Of a stretch of 64,000 nt of DNA, positions 17,308 to 26,956 are shown piece by piece. Position numbers and translations under genes: made by a program. The stretch comes from Lachnospiraceae bacterium (lineage in GTDB: Bacteria; Bacillota; Clostridia; Lachnospirales; Lachnospiraceae): contig JAEEXG010000001.1 of the NCBI GenBank assembly GCA_016291405.1, positions 62,001 to 126,000 on the forward strand, read 5' to 3'. The notes beneath the pieces were generated by a model. It did no database searches and was not told the origin of the DNA. It saw only the letters and a program-made list of their open reading frames with translations. How positions within the stretch are numbered: the stretch's first letter is position 1; each line of letters begins with the position of its first letter.

Positions 17308-17336
17308 ATTATAAGTTGATAACTCATTTTTGGCAA
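17308..17336 (-). promoter_or_regulatory. promoter of tRNA-Thr
   Basis: Minus-strand TTGCCA (17331-17336), exactly 17 bases, TATAAT (17308-17313), about 25 bases before the tRNA. The -35 element lies inside the last codons of the GlgB-like gene, which ends at 17324. Confidence 0.8.
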
Positions 17337-19387
17337 GGTGTTTTTTCGTACACATATGCGCATAAAGGATTTAAGTTTAATGTTATTTCACGCTTACCCG
17401 CATTGCCCTTTTTAACCTTGGTTTCTTTTAATTTGGAAGACAATCTTTCATTTCCTCCAAACTTAGAAAGGGATGAAGAAAATACTTCCTTGTACAGGCC
17501 TTCTTTTACTTCGATGCCACGCTTAAAGGTTGCATCAGAAAAATTCATAACAACCAGGTACTCTTTATCCTTGGCCTTTCTTACAAATGATATTACGTCA
17601 TGATTTGAATCTGCAAAGTCAACCCAATCAAAGGCTTCGGAGTCTTCATCATCAAACTCATTTTCAAAGTAAAATGAATTTAAGAATTCAAAGAAAGCTT
17701 CAAGTTTTTCATCTGCATCCTTAAAAAGCGGAAGGCACTTTCTTCCCGGAAGTAAATATATTAAAGAAAGAAGCAATCTTAAATTACTTGCCTTATCTTC
17801 TTCAATACCTGAGAAGAAGGAATAAATGCTTTCTCTTTCGCATCCGATTTGAGAATTAAGAATGGGAAGTATGTGCTTTTCACAATACATACCTATAGTT
17901 AATTCAAAGAGTTCGTTGTAATGCTCTTTTCTCTCATTTAAATCATAGTGAAAATATGTAATGGCTTCTTTGGTAAATCCTGTATGAAGCTTATAATCAA
18001 AACCGATTCCAAAGTCGGATAAATCCTTTGTAAGATTATCAGAAACTAAAGAATCCTTTGCAATCATGCAAATGTTTGAATACCTTTTATGCATAATGGA
18101 ATTTAAGTGCTTTAAAAACTCCACGCCGCCAAGGTTTTCATTTGTGCCATACATATTGGCAGACCATTCCCCGTCATTTCTCTTGTAATCAAGATAAAGG
18201 ATTCTATCGATTCCGCCTATGCAAAGACCATCTAAGTCAAAGCGCTTAACGTAATAATCGCATAAACTTAAAAGATAATTTCTTACATACGGATTATCAA
18301 AATTAAAGGATAAAGTTAAATCAATTTCCCTATCATCGTATTCATAAATCTTGCTTCCGTCAAAACCTCTTAAACCGCAATCATCGGGAATAAAGCCACT
18401 TAAATCAATAGTGGTAAATACGCTTATGTTTTCTTTATGTAAGGAATCAATCAAGGTTTCAAGATCATTTACACTTAACTTAGGAGACAAGCTATAAAGT
18501 GACGGCTTTCCGTACTTTGTAACTATCTTTTTACAAAAGCTTAAATCATCCGTCAAAACAGCGTTAAAGCCTGATTTTTTAACATAATTAAGTATTGATT
18601 TAGAATCTAATAAACCATCTTCCTTTAAATAATCCTCTAAGGACAAGCTTAAAATACTTAAGTTTTGGGGCTGCTTGTTTCTTTTATACTTTGCATTTTC
18701 GTATTCAAAGTCCAAAGAAATTACTGAGGCGTCATTATCACCTTTTTCAATCGAAAAGGCATAAGGATCTCTTTTTAAAAACGTAAGCCCGTTACGAAGC
18801 TTTATCTCATACTTGTACAAGTGCCCCTGGGATAACTCCGGAATAAACAATGCATAAATGCCGCAATCATTTATTTTACACATGGGATTAACGCGACCGT
18901 CCCAATCATTAAAATCACCAACGACACTTACTCTTACGGCATTGGGCGCATATACAAAAAAGCTCGTCCCAAGAACACCTTTAATTTCCGTTACATGAGC
19001 CCCAAAATATCTGTAAGAATCATAAAGGGTACCTTCTTTAAATCTATCAAGAAGGCTTAGCCAAAACTGTGGAATAATATCATAAACTTCCGGCGAGTTT
19101 GAAACTTCTCCGTTTTTATCTTCGATTATATATTCATGTTTAAAGGATTTTTTTGAGGGAATAAGGCAAGCAAAGAAACCTTCCTCATCGACCTTTTCCA
19201 TATGATATGTTTTATCATCGGAAAGATTCAGAACATTAACGTACTCGGCATTTGGAAAGAATGCCTGTACCAATTGATTTTGGCCCACGGTGTGCATACC
19301 GAGAATATCCTGCGGAGAATCGCACTCCGAATAGATTATAGATTCAATCTCCGGCCAATTCATAAGCTTATATAGTTTATTGTCCAT
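17324..19387 (-). CDS. GlgB-like GH13 protein lacking catalytic residues (pseudoenzyme)
   Basis: 687 residues, laid out like a glycogen branching enzyme: N-terminal beta domain, CBM48 (about 135-225: FFVYAPNAVRVSVVGDFNDWDG), an (alpha/beta)8 barrel and a C-terminal beta domain. Homology to GlgB is plain (GEWSANMYGTNENLGGVEFL, residues 406-425). The active site is gone: the nucleophile region reads DGLCIGGI (386-393) where GlgB has DALRVDAV; the acid/base Glu is Lys444 in MIAKDS where GlgB has MAEES; the third Asp and its His are Ser512 and Asn511 in LPILNSQ where GlgB has LPLSHDE. The frame is fully open and has a good RBS and promoter, so it is not a decayed gene. Branching activity is not expected; glycan binding or a scaffold/regulatory role is inferred. 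Confidence 0.85.
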   Translation of the reverse strand: MDNKLYKLMNWPEIESIIYSECDSPQDILGMHTVGQNQLVQAFFPNAEYVNVLNLSDDKTYHMEKVDEEGFFACLIPSKKSFKHEYIIEDKNGEVSNSPEVYDIIPQFWLSLLDRFKEGTLYDSYRYFGAHVTEIKGVLGTSFFVYAPNAVRVSVVGDFNDWDGRVNPMCKINDCGIYALFIPELSQGHLYKYEIKLRNGLTFLKRDPYAFSIEKGDNDASVISLDFEYENAKYKRNKQPQNLSILSLSLEDYLKEDGLLDSKSILNYVKKSGFNAVLTDDLSFCKKIVTKYGKPSLYSLSPKLSVNDLETLIDSLHKENISVFTTIDLSGFIPDDCGLRGFDGSKIYEYDDREIDLTLSFNFDNPYVRNYLLSLCDYYVKRFDLDGLCIGGIDRILYLDYKRNDGEWSANMYGTNENLGGVEFLKHLNSIMHKRYSNICMIAKDSLVSDNLTKDLSDFGIGFDYKLHTGFTKEAITYFHYDLNERKEHYNELFELTIGMYCEKHILPILNSQIGCERESIYSFFSGIEEDKASNLRLLLSLIYLLPGRKCLPLFKDADEKLEAFFEFLNSFYFENEFDDEDSEAFDWVDFADSNHDVISFVRKAKDKEYLVVMNFSDATFKRGIEVKEGLYKEVFSSSLSKFGGNERLSSKLKETKVKKGNAGKREITLNLNPLCAYVYEKTPCQK

Positions 19388-19406
19388 ATTTTCACCCCTT
19401 TATTAA

Positions 19407-19434
19407 AATATAGAACTTATAGTAATTTTATCAA
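19407..19434 (-). promoter_or_regulatory. promoter of the GlgB-like gene
   Basis: Minus-strand TTGATA (19429-19434), 16-base spacer, TATATT (19407-19412), about 20 bases before the start codon. An overlapping alternative (TTGTTT, 17 bases, TAAAAT) is also possible. Confidence 0.5.
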
Positions 19435-19495
19435 AGTTTTATTCCTCAAACAAGAAAATGGTGTTATATTAGATGTAATATTCGGAGGAAATAAT

Positions 19496-19777
19496 ATGGA
19501 AAACAAATCAAAATACATTTTCGAAAAAGTAAGTGCCTATGCCGATAAAGTTTTAGACGGTATCGACCCTCAAAAAGTTCAAATTTCTTATCAGCTTGAA
19601 AAGTTAAAGCCTATTATGGAAGAACTTTCTAAAGAATTAAATAAGCCTATTGAAGATATCTTTATTGAGTATATGGACGAAGCATCAAATGCAGGTTTGG
19701 AAAGTGAAAAGAAATTCCAAAGCACAATGGGTGATATGACAAAATACGGAGACCCGATGTCATTTGAACAATTCTAA
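19496..19777 (+). CDS. Small acidic hypothetical protein
   Basis: 93 residues, ATG with GGAGG 7 bases upstream and an extended -10 (TGTTATATT) about 20 bases before that; closed by a strong terminator, so it is an expressed single-gene unit. No signal peptide or membrane segment. Predicted mostly helical: KYIFEKVSAYADKVLDGIDP, then KLKPIMEELSKELNKPIEDI. I do not recognise the family. It is divergent from the GlgB-like gene and convergent with serA. Confidence 0.78.
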   Translation: MENKSKYIFEKVSAYADKVLDGIDPQKVQISYQLEKLKPIMEELSKELNKPIEDIFIEYMDEASNAGLESEKKFQSTMGDMTKYGDPMSFEQF

Positions 19778-19779
19778 TA

Positions 19780-19810
19780 AAAAAGCTGTGGCAATTGCCA
19801 CAGCTTTAAT
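19780..19810. terminator. bidirectional terminator between hypothetical gene and serA
   Basis: Perfect palindrome over 19782-19807 (AAAGCTGTGGCA and its complement), flanked by A-runs on the left and a T-rich stretch on the right. It can end both converging transcripts. Confidence 0.88.
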
Positions 19811-19811
19811 T

Positions 19812-20996
19812 TTATTTTACTACTCTAACTTTAAATACTCCGTCGATTGATTCAAGTCTCTTAATTAAGTCTTCTGAAGCTCTGTCTTCAATGTCAAACA
19901 TTGTGTAGGCCACTTCTCCTCTTGACTTATTTGAAAGATTTGAAATGTTTATGTTATGATCACCGATTGCTGAAGTAAACTGAGAAATCATATTTGCAAC
20001 ATTCTTATGGAAAATAGCAATACGTCCAACCTGATCGCAAATACCCATATCAAGATTAGGGTAATTTACACTGTTTGAAATATTACCGTTTTCTAAGTAG
20101 TTAATCATTTCATTAACTGCCATCTTAGCACAATTATCTTCAGATTCTTCTGTTGAAGCTCCAAGATGAGGAATGGCGATTACTCCGTCCATGCCTGCAG
20201 TCTTTGTGTTGGGGAAGTCTGTAACGTATTTTCTTACCTTACCTGACTTCAATGCTTCTTCCATTGCATCATCGTCAACAAGCAAATCTCTTGCAAGATT
20301 CAAAATGATAACACCTTTTTTCATCATTGCAATTGTATCTTTATTGATCATTTTCTTTGTGTTTACGTTAGGATCATCGCTTTCAATAAGCGGAACATGA
20401 ACAGAAATGTAATCACACTTTGAAAAGATTTCTTCTCTTGTCTTAACATGATGAATGTCTCTTGAAAGGTTCCATGCTGCATCAATTGAAATATAAGGGT
20501 CGCATCCGTAAACATCCATGCCCAAATGTCTTGCGGCATTAGCTAAAGGACCACCGATGGCACCAAGACCTATGATACCAAGTTTCTTTCCCATAAGCTC
20601 GGTTCCGGCATATTTGCCTTTGCCTTTTTCAACAAGCTTTGAAACATTTTCATCAGTTTTAATTTCTTTTACAAAATCAATACCTCCGATAACATCACGG
20701 GAAGCAAGAAGCATTGCACAAATCGCAAGTTCTTTTACACCGTTTGCATTGGCACCGGGAGTATTAAATACAACAACACCCTTTTTTGCAAGTGTATCAA
20801 GAGGAATATTGTTAACCCCTGCTCCCGCTCTTGCTACACAAAGAAGCTTGTCTGAAAACTCCATATCATGCATTACAGCACTTCTAACAAGAATTCCTTC
20901 AGCATCGTTTACATCTTCTGTTTTAGCAAAATTTTCGTTAAAGTTTTTTAAACCGACAGATGCTATAGGATTTAAGCAAGCATACTTAAACATCAT
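19812..20996 (-). CDS. serA: D-3-phosphoglycerate dehydrogenase
   Basis: Oxidises 3-phosphoglycerate to 3-phosphohydroxypyruvate, the first step of serine synthesis. 394 residues: substrate domain, NAD-binding Rossmann segment GIIGLGAIGGPLANAARHLG (about 143-162), the catalytic histidine in IPHLGASTEES, and a C-terminal ACT domain (from about 320; IGDHNINISNLSNKSRG) that usually senses serine. The start ATG overlaps the serC stop as ATGA, so the two are translationally coupled. Confidence 0.96.
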   Translation of the reverse strand: MMFKYACLNPIASVGLKNFNENFAKTEDVNDAEGILVRSAVMHDMEFSDKLLCVARAGAGVNNIPLDTLAKKGVVVFNTPGANANGVKELAICAMLLASRDVIGGIDFVKEIKTDENVSKLVEKGKGKYAGTELMGKKLGIIGLGAIGGPLANAARHLGMDVYGCDPYISIDAAWNLSRDIHHVKTREEIFSKCDYISVHVPLIESDDPNVNTKKMINKDTIAMMKKGVIILNLARDLLVDDDAMEEALKSGKVRKYVTDFPNTKTAGMDGVIAIPHLGASTEESEDNCAKMAVNEMINYLENGNISNSVNYPNLDMGICDQVGRIAIFHKNVANMISQFTSAIGDHNINISNLSNKSRGEVAYTMFDIEDRASEDLIKRLESIDGVFKVRVVK

Positions 20997-22075
20997 CCAT
21001 TCTCCTTTTCATATTTGGTTAAGAAATCAACCAAAGCTTTAACCCCTTCGATAGGCATTGCATTATAGATAGAAGCTCTTAATCCGCCTACACTCTTATG
21101 TCCTTTAAGGTTATCAAATCCTGCGGCCTTTGTTGCTGCAACTACAGCTGCATCGCTTTCAGCGCTGCTTGTAACAAAAGGCACATTCATTAATGAGCGG
21201 TATTCTTTTTCAACCGTTCCGTTAAACATCTTACTGTTATCAAGAAAATCGTATAAAACAGCCGCTTTTTCTTCGTTTATTTTATTCATGGCTTCAAGGC
21301 CGCCTAAGCTCTTTAAATACTTAAACACCTTGCCGCATACGTAAATAGCCCAACAGTTGGGGGTATTGTACATAGAACCGTTTTCTGAATGTGTATCGTA
21401 TCTAAGATATACAGGAGTATTTTCCGGTAAATCTGACTTAATCAAGTCCTCTCTGATAATAACGATTGAAAGACCTGCGGGACCTACGTTCTTTTGAACA
21501 CCTGCATAAATCATTCCGTAATCTTTTACGTTGCAAGGCTTTGATAAAAACATGGATGACTGATCCGCCACAAGGATTTTACCCTTGGTGTTCGGAAGTT
21601 TTTTAAATGTAGTTCCGTGTATTGTTTCATTTTCGCAAATGTAAACGTAATCAGCATCATCATCAATAGGCAAGTCACTGCAATCGGGAATATAACTAAA
21701 GTTTTTATCCTGGCTTGTAGCCACAATGTTTACCTTACCAAACTTCTTTGCTTCGGTAGCTGCCTTTTTAGACCAGGCACCTGTAACAATGTAATCAAAC
21801 ACACCGTTTTTGCAAAGGTTAATAGGAATCATCGAAAACTGTAATGTCGCTCCGCCCTGAATGAATAATACCTTGTAATTATCGGGAATATTCATTAATT
21901 CGCGTAAATCTTTTTCGGCTTCGTCTGCGATTGTCTGAAAGACTTTAGATCGATGAGACATCTCCATTACGCTCATTCCGCTTCCGTTATAATCTAACAA
22001 CTCTGCCTGAATTTCTTTCAATACCGGAAGTGGCATCATAGCCGGACCGGCTGAAAAATTAAAGACTCTGGACAC
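20993..22075 (-). CDS. serC: Phosphoserine aminotransferase
   Basis: PLP-dependent transfer of an amino group from glutamate to 3-phosphohydroxypyruvate. 360 residues, beginning SRVFNFSAGPAMMPLPVL with the family motif NFSAGPA. The PLP-binding lysine is in YAGVQKNVGPAG. The start codon is GTG with GGAGG 9 bases upstream; no ATG is suitably placed. Four-base overlap with serA. SerB is not in the window. Confidence 0.96.
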   Translation of the reverse strand: MSRVFNFSAGPAMMPLPVLKEIQAELLDYNGSGMSVMEMSHRSKVFQTIADEAEKDLRELMNIPDNYKVLFIQGGATLQFSMIPINLCKNGVFDYIVTGAWSKKAATEAKKFGKVNIVATSQDKNFSYIPDCSDLPIDDDADYVYICENETIHGTTFKKLPNTKGKILVADQSSMFLSKPCNVKDYGMIYAGVQKNVGPAGLSIVIIREDLIKSDLPENTPVYLRYDTHSENGSMYNTPNCWAIYVCGKVFKYLKSLGGLEAMNKINEEKAAVLYDFLDNSKMFNGTVEKEYRSLMNVPFVTSSAESDAAVVAATKAAGFDNLKGHKSVGGLRASIYNAMPIEGVKALVDFLTKYEKENG

Positions 22076-22109
22076 TTCTTTCTTCCTCCTAGAAACTATT
22101 TTAATATGT

Positions 22110-22138
22110 ATAATAATCCTTTACCGCATTAAAGTCAA
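22110..22138 (-). promoter_or_regulatory. promoter of serC-serA
   Basis: Minus-strand TTGACT (22133-22138), 17-base spacer, TATTAT (22110-22115), about 35 bases before the serC GTG. Confidence 0.65.
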
Positions 22139-22165
22139 ACAGTAAATGAATTTTTATTCAATCTC

Positions 22166-23575
22166 CTATTTGTAAACAAGTACAGGCAAACCTACTTCTA
22201 CGATATCATATAAAGTTTTAACATCATTAAGGCGCATATTTATACAGCCTCTTGAACCGTGGGTAAGATATCTTTCGCCCCCGAATTCCTTTTGCCAGCT
22301 GGCATCATGAAGGCCTATAGTGGTTGAATAAATTGCTATCCAATATTCAACAAAGGATGCATAATCTTCTCCACGAAGAACTGTCTTCCTTCTTTTCCTG
22401 TTTACATAGGTAACCATCTCAGGGGTGGCTCTTCCGGCAGAAGGCTTTCCCGTTACAACATCACAGGTCATTTTTACTTCGCCGTTTTCAATATAGTAAA
22501 GAAGCTGTCTGGTTAAATCTACTTCAATTAAAGTATCACCGATATCGTCAAGCCCTCTTACATATCCTTCATAAAGATAAGCAGGGACATGAACCTCACG
22601 TTTTCTTTCTTTTAAAGCCTGCAAGAAATAAGCTTCCTCAGCCTTCTTATTAAGCTTTGTGCCATAGGTAGACTTATTTATCGTCTTTTCTTCCCCAAGA
22701 TGAGTGGTTATTACTCTGGGCTTTTGGTAAGTATCGTATAAATCACAAAGGCCGTCGATGTATTCAAGGGCCTTACCATCATCAATATAAAAACCGTTAT
22801 CTTCAGTTCTTACAAAATCACCGGTTTTTTCATCGAAGATAATAAACTTACTTAAAATAGGCTTATCTATGGAAATCTTTTCTTTTCCCATATCATAAAC
22901 CAATCCTAAATCAAAGAACTTTAATGCATCATCCCAGACCTTTTTGGTTTCAATCATCTCTTTTGAAGGCTTTCTTTCTTTAAAAAGAGAGTCATCCAAA
23001 GAAACCTTAAAATCATTTTCGAATGCATCTTCTATGGCCTTTATTACATCTTTTTTATTTAATTCTTCGTTTGTACCATCAAAAAGATAATATCCTTCAT
23101 CGGGTGAATATCGAATTTCTAAGATTTGCGGTACATCTTCAGAATAATCTTTAACAACGCCTAACGAAGAAACTTCTTTATCAAGCTTAGTTTCATTGAA
23201 AGAAACCTTTGGCTTTATAGTCAAATTATCTGCGCCATAAGAAAACAGTTTCTTTATCCATCCAAAACTGTTTTGCTTACGTTTAATGTCCAGTAAAGCC
23301 TTCTTGTAATCAACCTTTGCATCAATTGAATTTAGGTAAATCTTTTCTTCATCGTGATAATTTGATGTAATGGTGACATAATCTACGTCAAAATCCTGCT
23401 TAAGCTTATCATTTACTTCGTCTATGCTTTTACCCGTGCAATAAACTCCGTTTACCCATGTATCATAAGTAAATCCGTCGTTATAGTAGAAGGTAACAAA
23501 GAAAACAAATATGATTGCCAGGGCTAAACAGGTACACAAAAATACCACGAAAAAATTAATCAGTTTCCCCTTCAT
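22166..23575 (-). CDS. Membrane-anchored L,D-transpeptidase (YkuD domain)
   Basis: 469 residues. An N-terminal membrane anchor (INFFVVFLCTCLALAIIFVF, about 6-25) is followed by a long extracellular region containing a putative peptidoglycan-binding/VanW-like segment (NGVYCTGKSIDEVNDKL) and a C-terminal YkuD catalytic domain from about 340. The catalytic signature is LTHGSRGCINM with His439 and Cys444. Such enzymes make 3-3 cross-links in peptidoglycan or attach proteins to it. It starts 13 bases after ilvB2 and is probably read through from the leuB promoter, although the functional link is unclear. The start has only a weak AGAGAG ribosome binding site. Confidence 0.9.
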   Translation of the reverse strand: MKGKLINFFVVFLCTCLALAIIFVFFVTFYYNDGFTYDTWVNGVYCTGKSIDEVNDKLKQDFDVDYVTITSNYHDEEKIYLNSIDAKVDYKKALLDIKRKQNSFGWIKKLFSYGADNLTIKPKVSFNETKLDKEVSSLGVVKDYSEDVPQILEIRYSPDEGYYLFDGTNEELNKKDVIKAIEDAFENDFKVSLDDSLFKERKPSKEMIETKKVWDDALKFFDLGLVYDMGKEKISIDKPILSKFIIFDEKTGDFVRTEDNGFYIDDGKALEYIDGLCDLYDTYQKPRVITTHLGEEKTINKSTYGTKLNKKAEEAYFLQALKERKREVHVPAYLYEGYVRGLDDIGDTLIEVDLTRQLLYYIENGEVKMTCDVVTGKPSAGRATPEMVTYVNRKRRKTVLRGEDYASFVEYWIAIYSTTIGLHDASWQKEFGGERYLTHGSRGCINMRLNDVKTLYDIVEVGLPVLVYK

Positions 23576-23588
23576 CTAATTCTCTCTT

Positions 23589-25259
23589 TTATTTTTTCAA
23601 ATCACTTTCATCAAATACATCACTTAAAGGTGAACCGCCCGGTACCATAGGAAATACCTTATCATCCTCATTAATGACGCATTCAATCACATATGGTTTC
23701 TTGCTTTCAATAGCTTTCTTTAATGCAGGAGCAAACTCCTCTTTCTTTGTAACTTTAACAGCTTCACAACCAAGGCCTTTGGAAACTGCACAAAAATCCA
23801 CCTTATCGTTTAAAACGGTTTGAGAATACCTTCCTTCATAGAAAAGGGTCTGCCACTGTCTGACCATACCAAGAACATGGTTATTAATAATGATCTGAAT
23901 AATGGGAATATCAAATCTTGAAGCCGTTGCAAGCTCGTTCATGTTCATTCTGAAGCATCCATCCCCTGCAATGTTTATACATATCTTATCAGGGTTAGCT
24001 ACTTTTGCTCCTATACATGCTCCCAAGCCGTATCCCATAGTTCCAAGACCGCCGGAAGAAAGGAATGTTCTGGGCTTTGTGTAGTGATAGTATTGAGAAG
24101 CCCAAATCTGATGCTGACCAACGTCTGTTGTGATAATAGCATCACCCTTTGTAACCTTATCGGTTTCTTCCATAATGAATGGACAGGTAAGTTTACTCTT
24201 ATCATAATTTAAGGGATACTTCTTCTTTAAATCACAAACAAATTCCATCCATTCTGGATGAGACTGTTGAGTAAGCTTTTCCATTACGGCATTAAGGGCA
24301 TCTTTTAAATCGCCAACAATACTTGCTTTTGTTTTAATATTTTTATCGATTTCAGCTGCATCAATATCAAAATGTATAACCTTTGCCTTTGATGCAAAGG
24401 TCTTTACATTACCTACAACACGGTCTGAAAATCTTGCACCCAAAGCAATAAGTAAATCGCAGTCACTTACGCCCAAATTGGAGGCTTTGGTGCCATGCAT
24501 ACCAATCATTCCTGTGTATCTTTCAGAATATGAATCAAAGGCTCCTTTACCCATTAATGTATCGCAAACGGGAGCATCGATTAAATCGGCAAATTTAGCC
24601 ACTTCTTTTGTGGCATCACTTGCAATTGCGCCTCCTCCTACATAGATAAAGGGTTTCTTTGAAGCCTGAATAAGCTTAACAACACGATTTACATCTTCTT
24701 CATCAAACTTATTCTTTCTTTCAATAGGTTCCGGAGTAACCTTACTGTACTCACACTTTGCTGCGGTAACATCCTTTGTAATATCCACAAGTACGGGACC
24801 GGGTCTTCCGCTTTTAGCTATCTTAAATGCTTTTCTTATTGTGTTTGCAAGGTCTTTTACATCTTTAACAATGTAACTGTGCTTAGTAATAGGCATAACA
24901 ACCCCTGCAATATCAACTTCCTGGAATGTATCCTTTCCAAGCCAGGACAAAACAACGTTTGCAGTGATGGCAACCATGGGAACCGAATCCATGTATGCCG
25001 TTGCAATTCCTGTTACAAGGTTTGTAGCACCGGGACCTGATGTAGCCATACAAACGCCCACCTTGCCTGTAGATCTTGCATAACCGTCTGCAGCATGTGA
25101 AGCGCCCTGTTCATGGCTTGTAAGAATATGCTTTATTTCACTGTGTGAATACAAAGCATCATATACATTTAAAATGGTACCTCCCGGATATCCGAAAACA
25201 GTGTCTACACCTTGTTCTTTCAAACATTCAATTACGATTTCCGCGCCTGTAAGTATCAT
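23589..25259 (-). CDS. ilvB: Acetolactate synthase large (catalytic) subunit, copy 2
   Basis: 556 residues, the more conventional of the two large subunits here. Catalytic glutamate in LTSHEQGASHAADGYAR, then ATSGPGATN; ThDP motif GDGCFRMNMNELATASRF followed by NNHVLGMVRQWQ. The C-terminal CVINEDDKVFPMVPGG is typical of biosynthetic acetohydroxyacid synthase. It lies 13 bases after ilvD. No small subunit is encoded beside it, so it may use one of the two encoded at 1922-3007. RBS GAGGG 6 bases before the ATG. Confidence 0.96.
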   Translation of the reverse strand: MILTGAEIVIECLKEQGVDTVFGYPGGTILNVYDALYSHSEIKHILTSHEQGASHAADGYARSTGKVGVCMATSGPGATNLVTGIATAYMDSVPMVAITANVVLSWLGKDTFQEVDIAGVVMPITKHSYIVKDVKDLANTIRKAFKIAKSGRPGPVLVDITKDVTAAKCEYSKVTPEPIERKNKFDEEDVNRVVKLIQASKKPFIYVGGGAIASDATKEVAKFADLIDAPVCDTLMGKGAFDSYSERYTGMIGMHGTKASNLGVSDCDLLIALGARFSDRVVGNVKTFASKAKVIHFDIDAAEIDKNIKTKASIVGDLKDALNAVMEKLTQQSHPEWMEFVCDLKKKYPLNYDKSKLTCPFIMEETDKVTKGDAIITTDVGQHQIWASQYYHYTKPRTFLSSGGLGTMGYGLGACIGAKVANPDKICINIAGDGCFRMNMNELATASRFDIPIIQIIINNHVLGMVRQWQTLFYEGRYSQTVLNDKVDFCAVSKGLGCEAVKVTKKEEFAPALKKAIESKKPYVIECVINEDDKVFPMVPGGSPLSDVFDESDLKK

Positions 25260-25272
25260 TATTAACCCTCAC

Positions 25273-26946
25273 TTAGTTTTTATTTGGAACCTGTAAGATT
25301 GCACCCATAGAAGCATCTGTAACAAGTTCTCTGTATCTTGCAAGATAACCTGTAACTTCCTTTGCTTTCTTAGGAACAAAGTTTTCTTTTCTTGATTTCA
25401 AAGTATCATCATCAACCAAAAGTTCAATTAAGTAATTGTTTATATCAATGTGGATCATGTCCCCTTCTTGAACTAATGAAATAGGGCCTCCCGCATATGC
25501 TTCGGGAGAAACATGTCCGATTGAAGCGCCTCTTGATGCACCTGAGAATCTGCCGTCTGTTATTAAAGCAACGCTCTCTCCAAGTCCCATACCTGCAATT
25601 GCAGAGGTAGGATTAAGCATTTCTCTCATGCCGGGGCCACCTTTAGGGCCTTCATAACGAATAACGACAACATCACCTTTAACAATCTTTCCGCCTTTAA
25701 TTGCAGCGATTGCATCTTCTTCAGAATCAAATACTCTAGCAGGGCCTGTGTGCTCCATCATTTCAGGAACAACTGCAGAACGCTTAACCACGCTTCCGTT
25801 AGGTGCAAGATTACCTTTAAGGACAGCAATACCGCCTGTAGGGCTGTAAGGATTATCTATTGTTCTAATAACCTCAGGATTCTTGTTTACGGCATTAGCA
25901 ATGTTTTCTCCCATTGTCTTTCCTGAAACAGTCATTACATCAAGGTTAAGAAGATTTTTCTTAGATAGCTCCTTTAATACCGCATATACGCCACCTGCTT
26001 CATTTAAGTCTTCCATATATGTAGGACCTGCAGGTGCCAAATGGCAAAGGTTGGGAGTCTTCTTAGATAAATCGTTTGCTATTTCTAAGTTAAGCTTAAC
26101 TCCCGCTTCGTTTGCGATTGCAGGCAAATGAAGCATTGAATTTGTGGAACATCCAAGAGCCATGTCAGTAATCAAAGCATTTGTAAATGCTTCTTTTGTC
26201 ATGATATCTCTTGGTCTGATGTTTTTATTTACAAGCTCTACAATTTGCATGCCCGCATGCTTTGCAAGTCTTATTCTTTCTGAGTATACTGCAGGAATTG
26301 TACCGTTTCCTCTAAGTCCCATACCTAAAGCTTCGGTCAAACAGTTCATGGAGTTTGCGGTATACATACCCGAGCAGGAACCGCATGTAGGGCAAACCTT
26401 TTCTTCAAATTCACACAAATCTTCCATTGTCATTTTGTTTGCGGCAACGGCTCCTACTGCTTCAAACATAGATGAAAGGCTTCTCTTTTGACCCTTTACA
26501 TGTCCTGCCAGCATAGGACCGCCGGAAACAAATATTGTAGGGATATTTAATCTGGCAGCAGCCATAAGTAATCCGGGAACATTCTTATCACAGTTAGGAA
26601 CCATAACAAGGCCGTCAAACTGATGAGCTATAGCCATACACTCTGTCGAATCCGCAATAAGGTCTCTTGTAACCAATGAGTATTTCATTCCTATATGGCC
26701 CATTGCAATACCGTCACAAACAGCAATGGCAGGAAATACTACAGGGGTGCCGCCACCCATTGCAACGCCAAGCTTAACAGCCTCCACAATCTTATCAAGA
26801 TTCATGTGTCCGGGAACGATTTCATTATAAGAAGAAACAATACCAATCATTGGTCTCTTTCTTTCTTCTTCAGTAAATCCCAGGGCATTAAAAAGACTTC
26901 TGTGCGGAGCCTGCTGGGTGCCGCATTTTACATTATCGCTTATCAT
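25273..26946 (-). CDS. ilvD: Dihydroxy-acid dehydratase
   Basis: Dehydrates dihydroxyisovalerate and dihydroxymethylvalerate, the third common step of valine/isoleucine synthesis. 557 residues from the ATG at 26946 (GGAGG 6 bases upstream); an in-frame upstream start at 26973 lies in the end of leuB and is not needed. Iron-sulfur ligands are visible in [10 protein letters not shown] and [18 protein letters not shown]. The C-terminal [19 protein letters not shown] is the second family signature. Sits between leuB and ilvB2 in one operon. Confidence 0.97.
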   Translation of the reverse strand: MISDNVKCGTQQAPHRSLFNALGFTEEERKRPMIGIVSSYNEIVPGHMNLDKIVEAVKLGVAMGGGTPVVFPAIAVCDGIAMGHIGMKYSLVTRDLIADSTECMAIAHQFDGLVMVPNCDKNVPGLLMAAARLNIPTIFVSGGPMLAGHVKGQKRSLSSMFEAVGAVAANKMTMEDLCEFEEKVCPTCGSCSGMYTANSMNCLTEALGMGLRGNGTIPAVYSERIRLAKHAGMQIVELVNKNIRPRDIMTKEAFTNALITDMALGCSTNSMLHLPAIANEAGVKLNLEIANDLSKKTPNLCHLAPAGPTYMEDLNEAGGVYAVLKELSKKNLLNLDVMTVSGKTMGENIANAVNKNPEVIRTIDNPYSPTGGIAVLKGNLAPNGSVVKRSAVVPEMMEHTGPARVFDSEEDAIAAIKGGKIVKGDVVVIRYEGPKGGPGMREMLNPTSAIAGMGLGESVALITDGRFSGASRGASIGHVSPEAYAGGPISLVQEGDMIHIDINNYLIELLVDDDTLKSRKENFVPKKAKEVTGYLARYRELVTDASMGAILQVPNKN

Positions 26947-26956
26947 ATGATTCCTC

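Noticed and set aside
23589..25259. ilvB2 as a recent duplicate of the ilvB at 3011-4633
   Set aside because: The two proteins differ in length and at most non-motif positions, so they are old paralogues.
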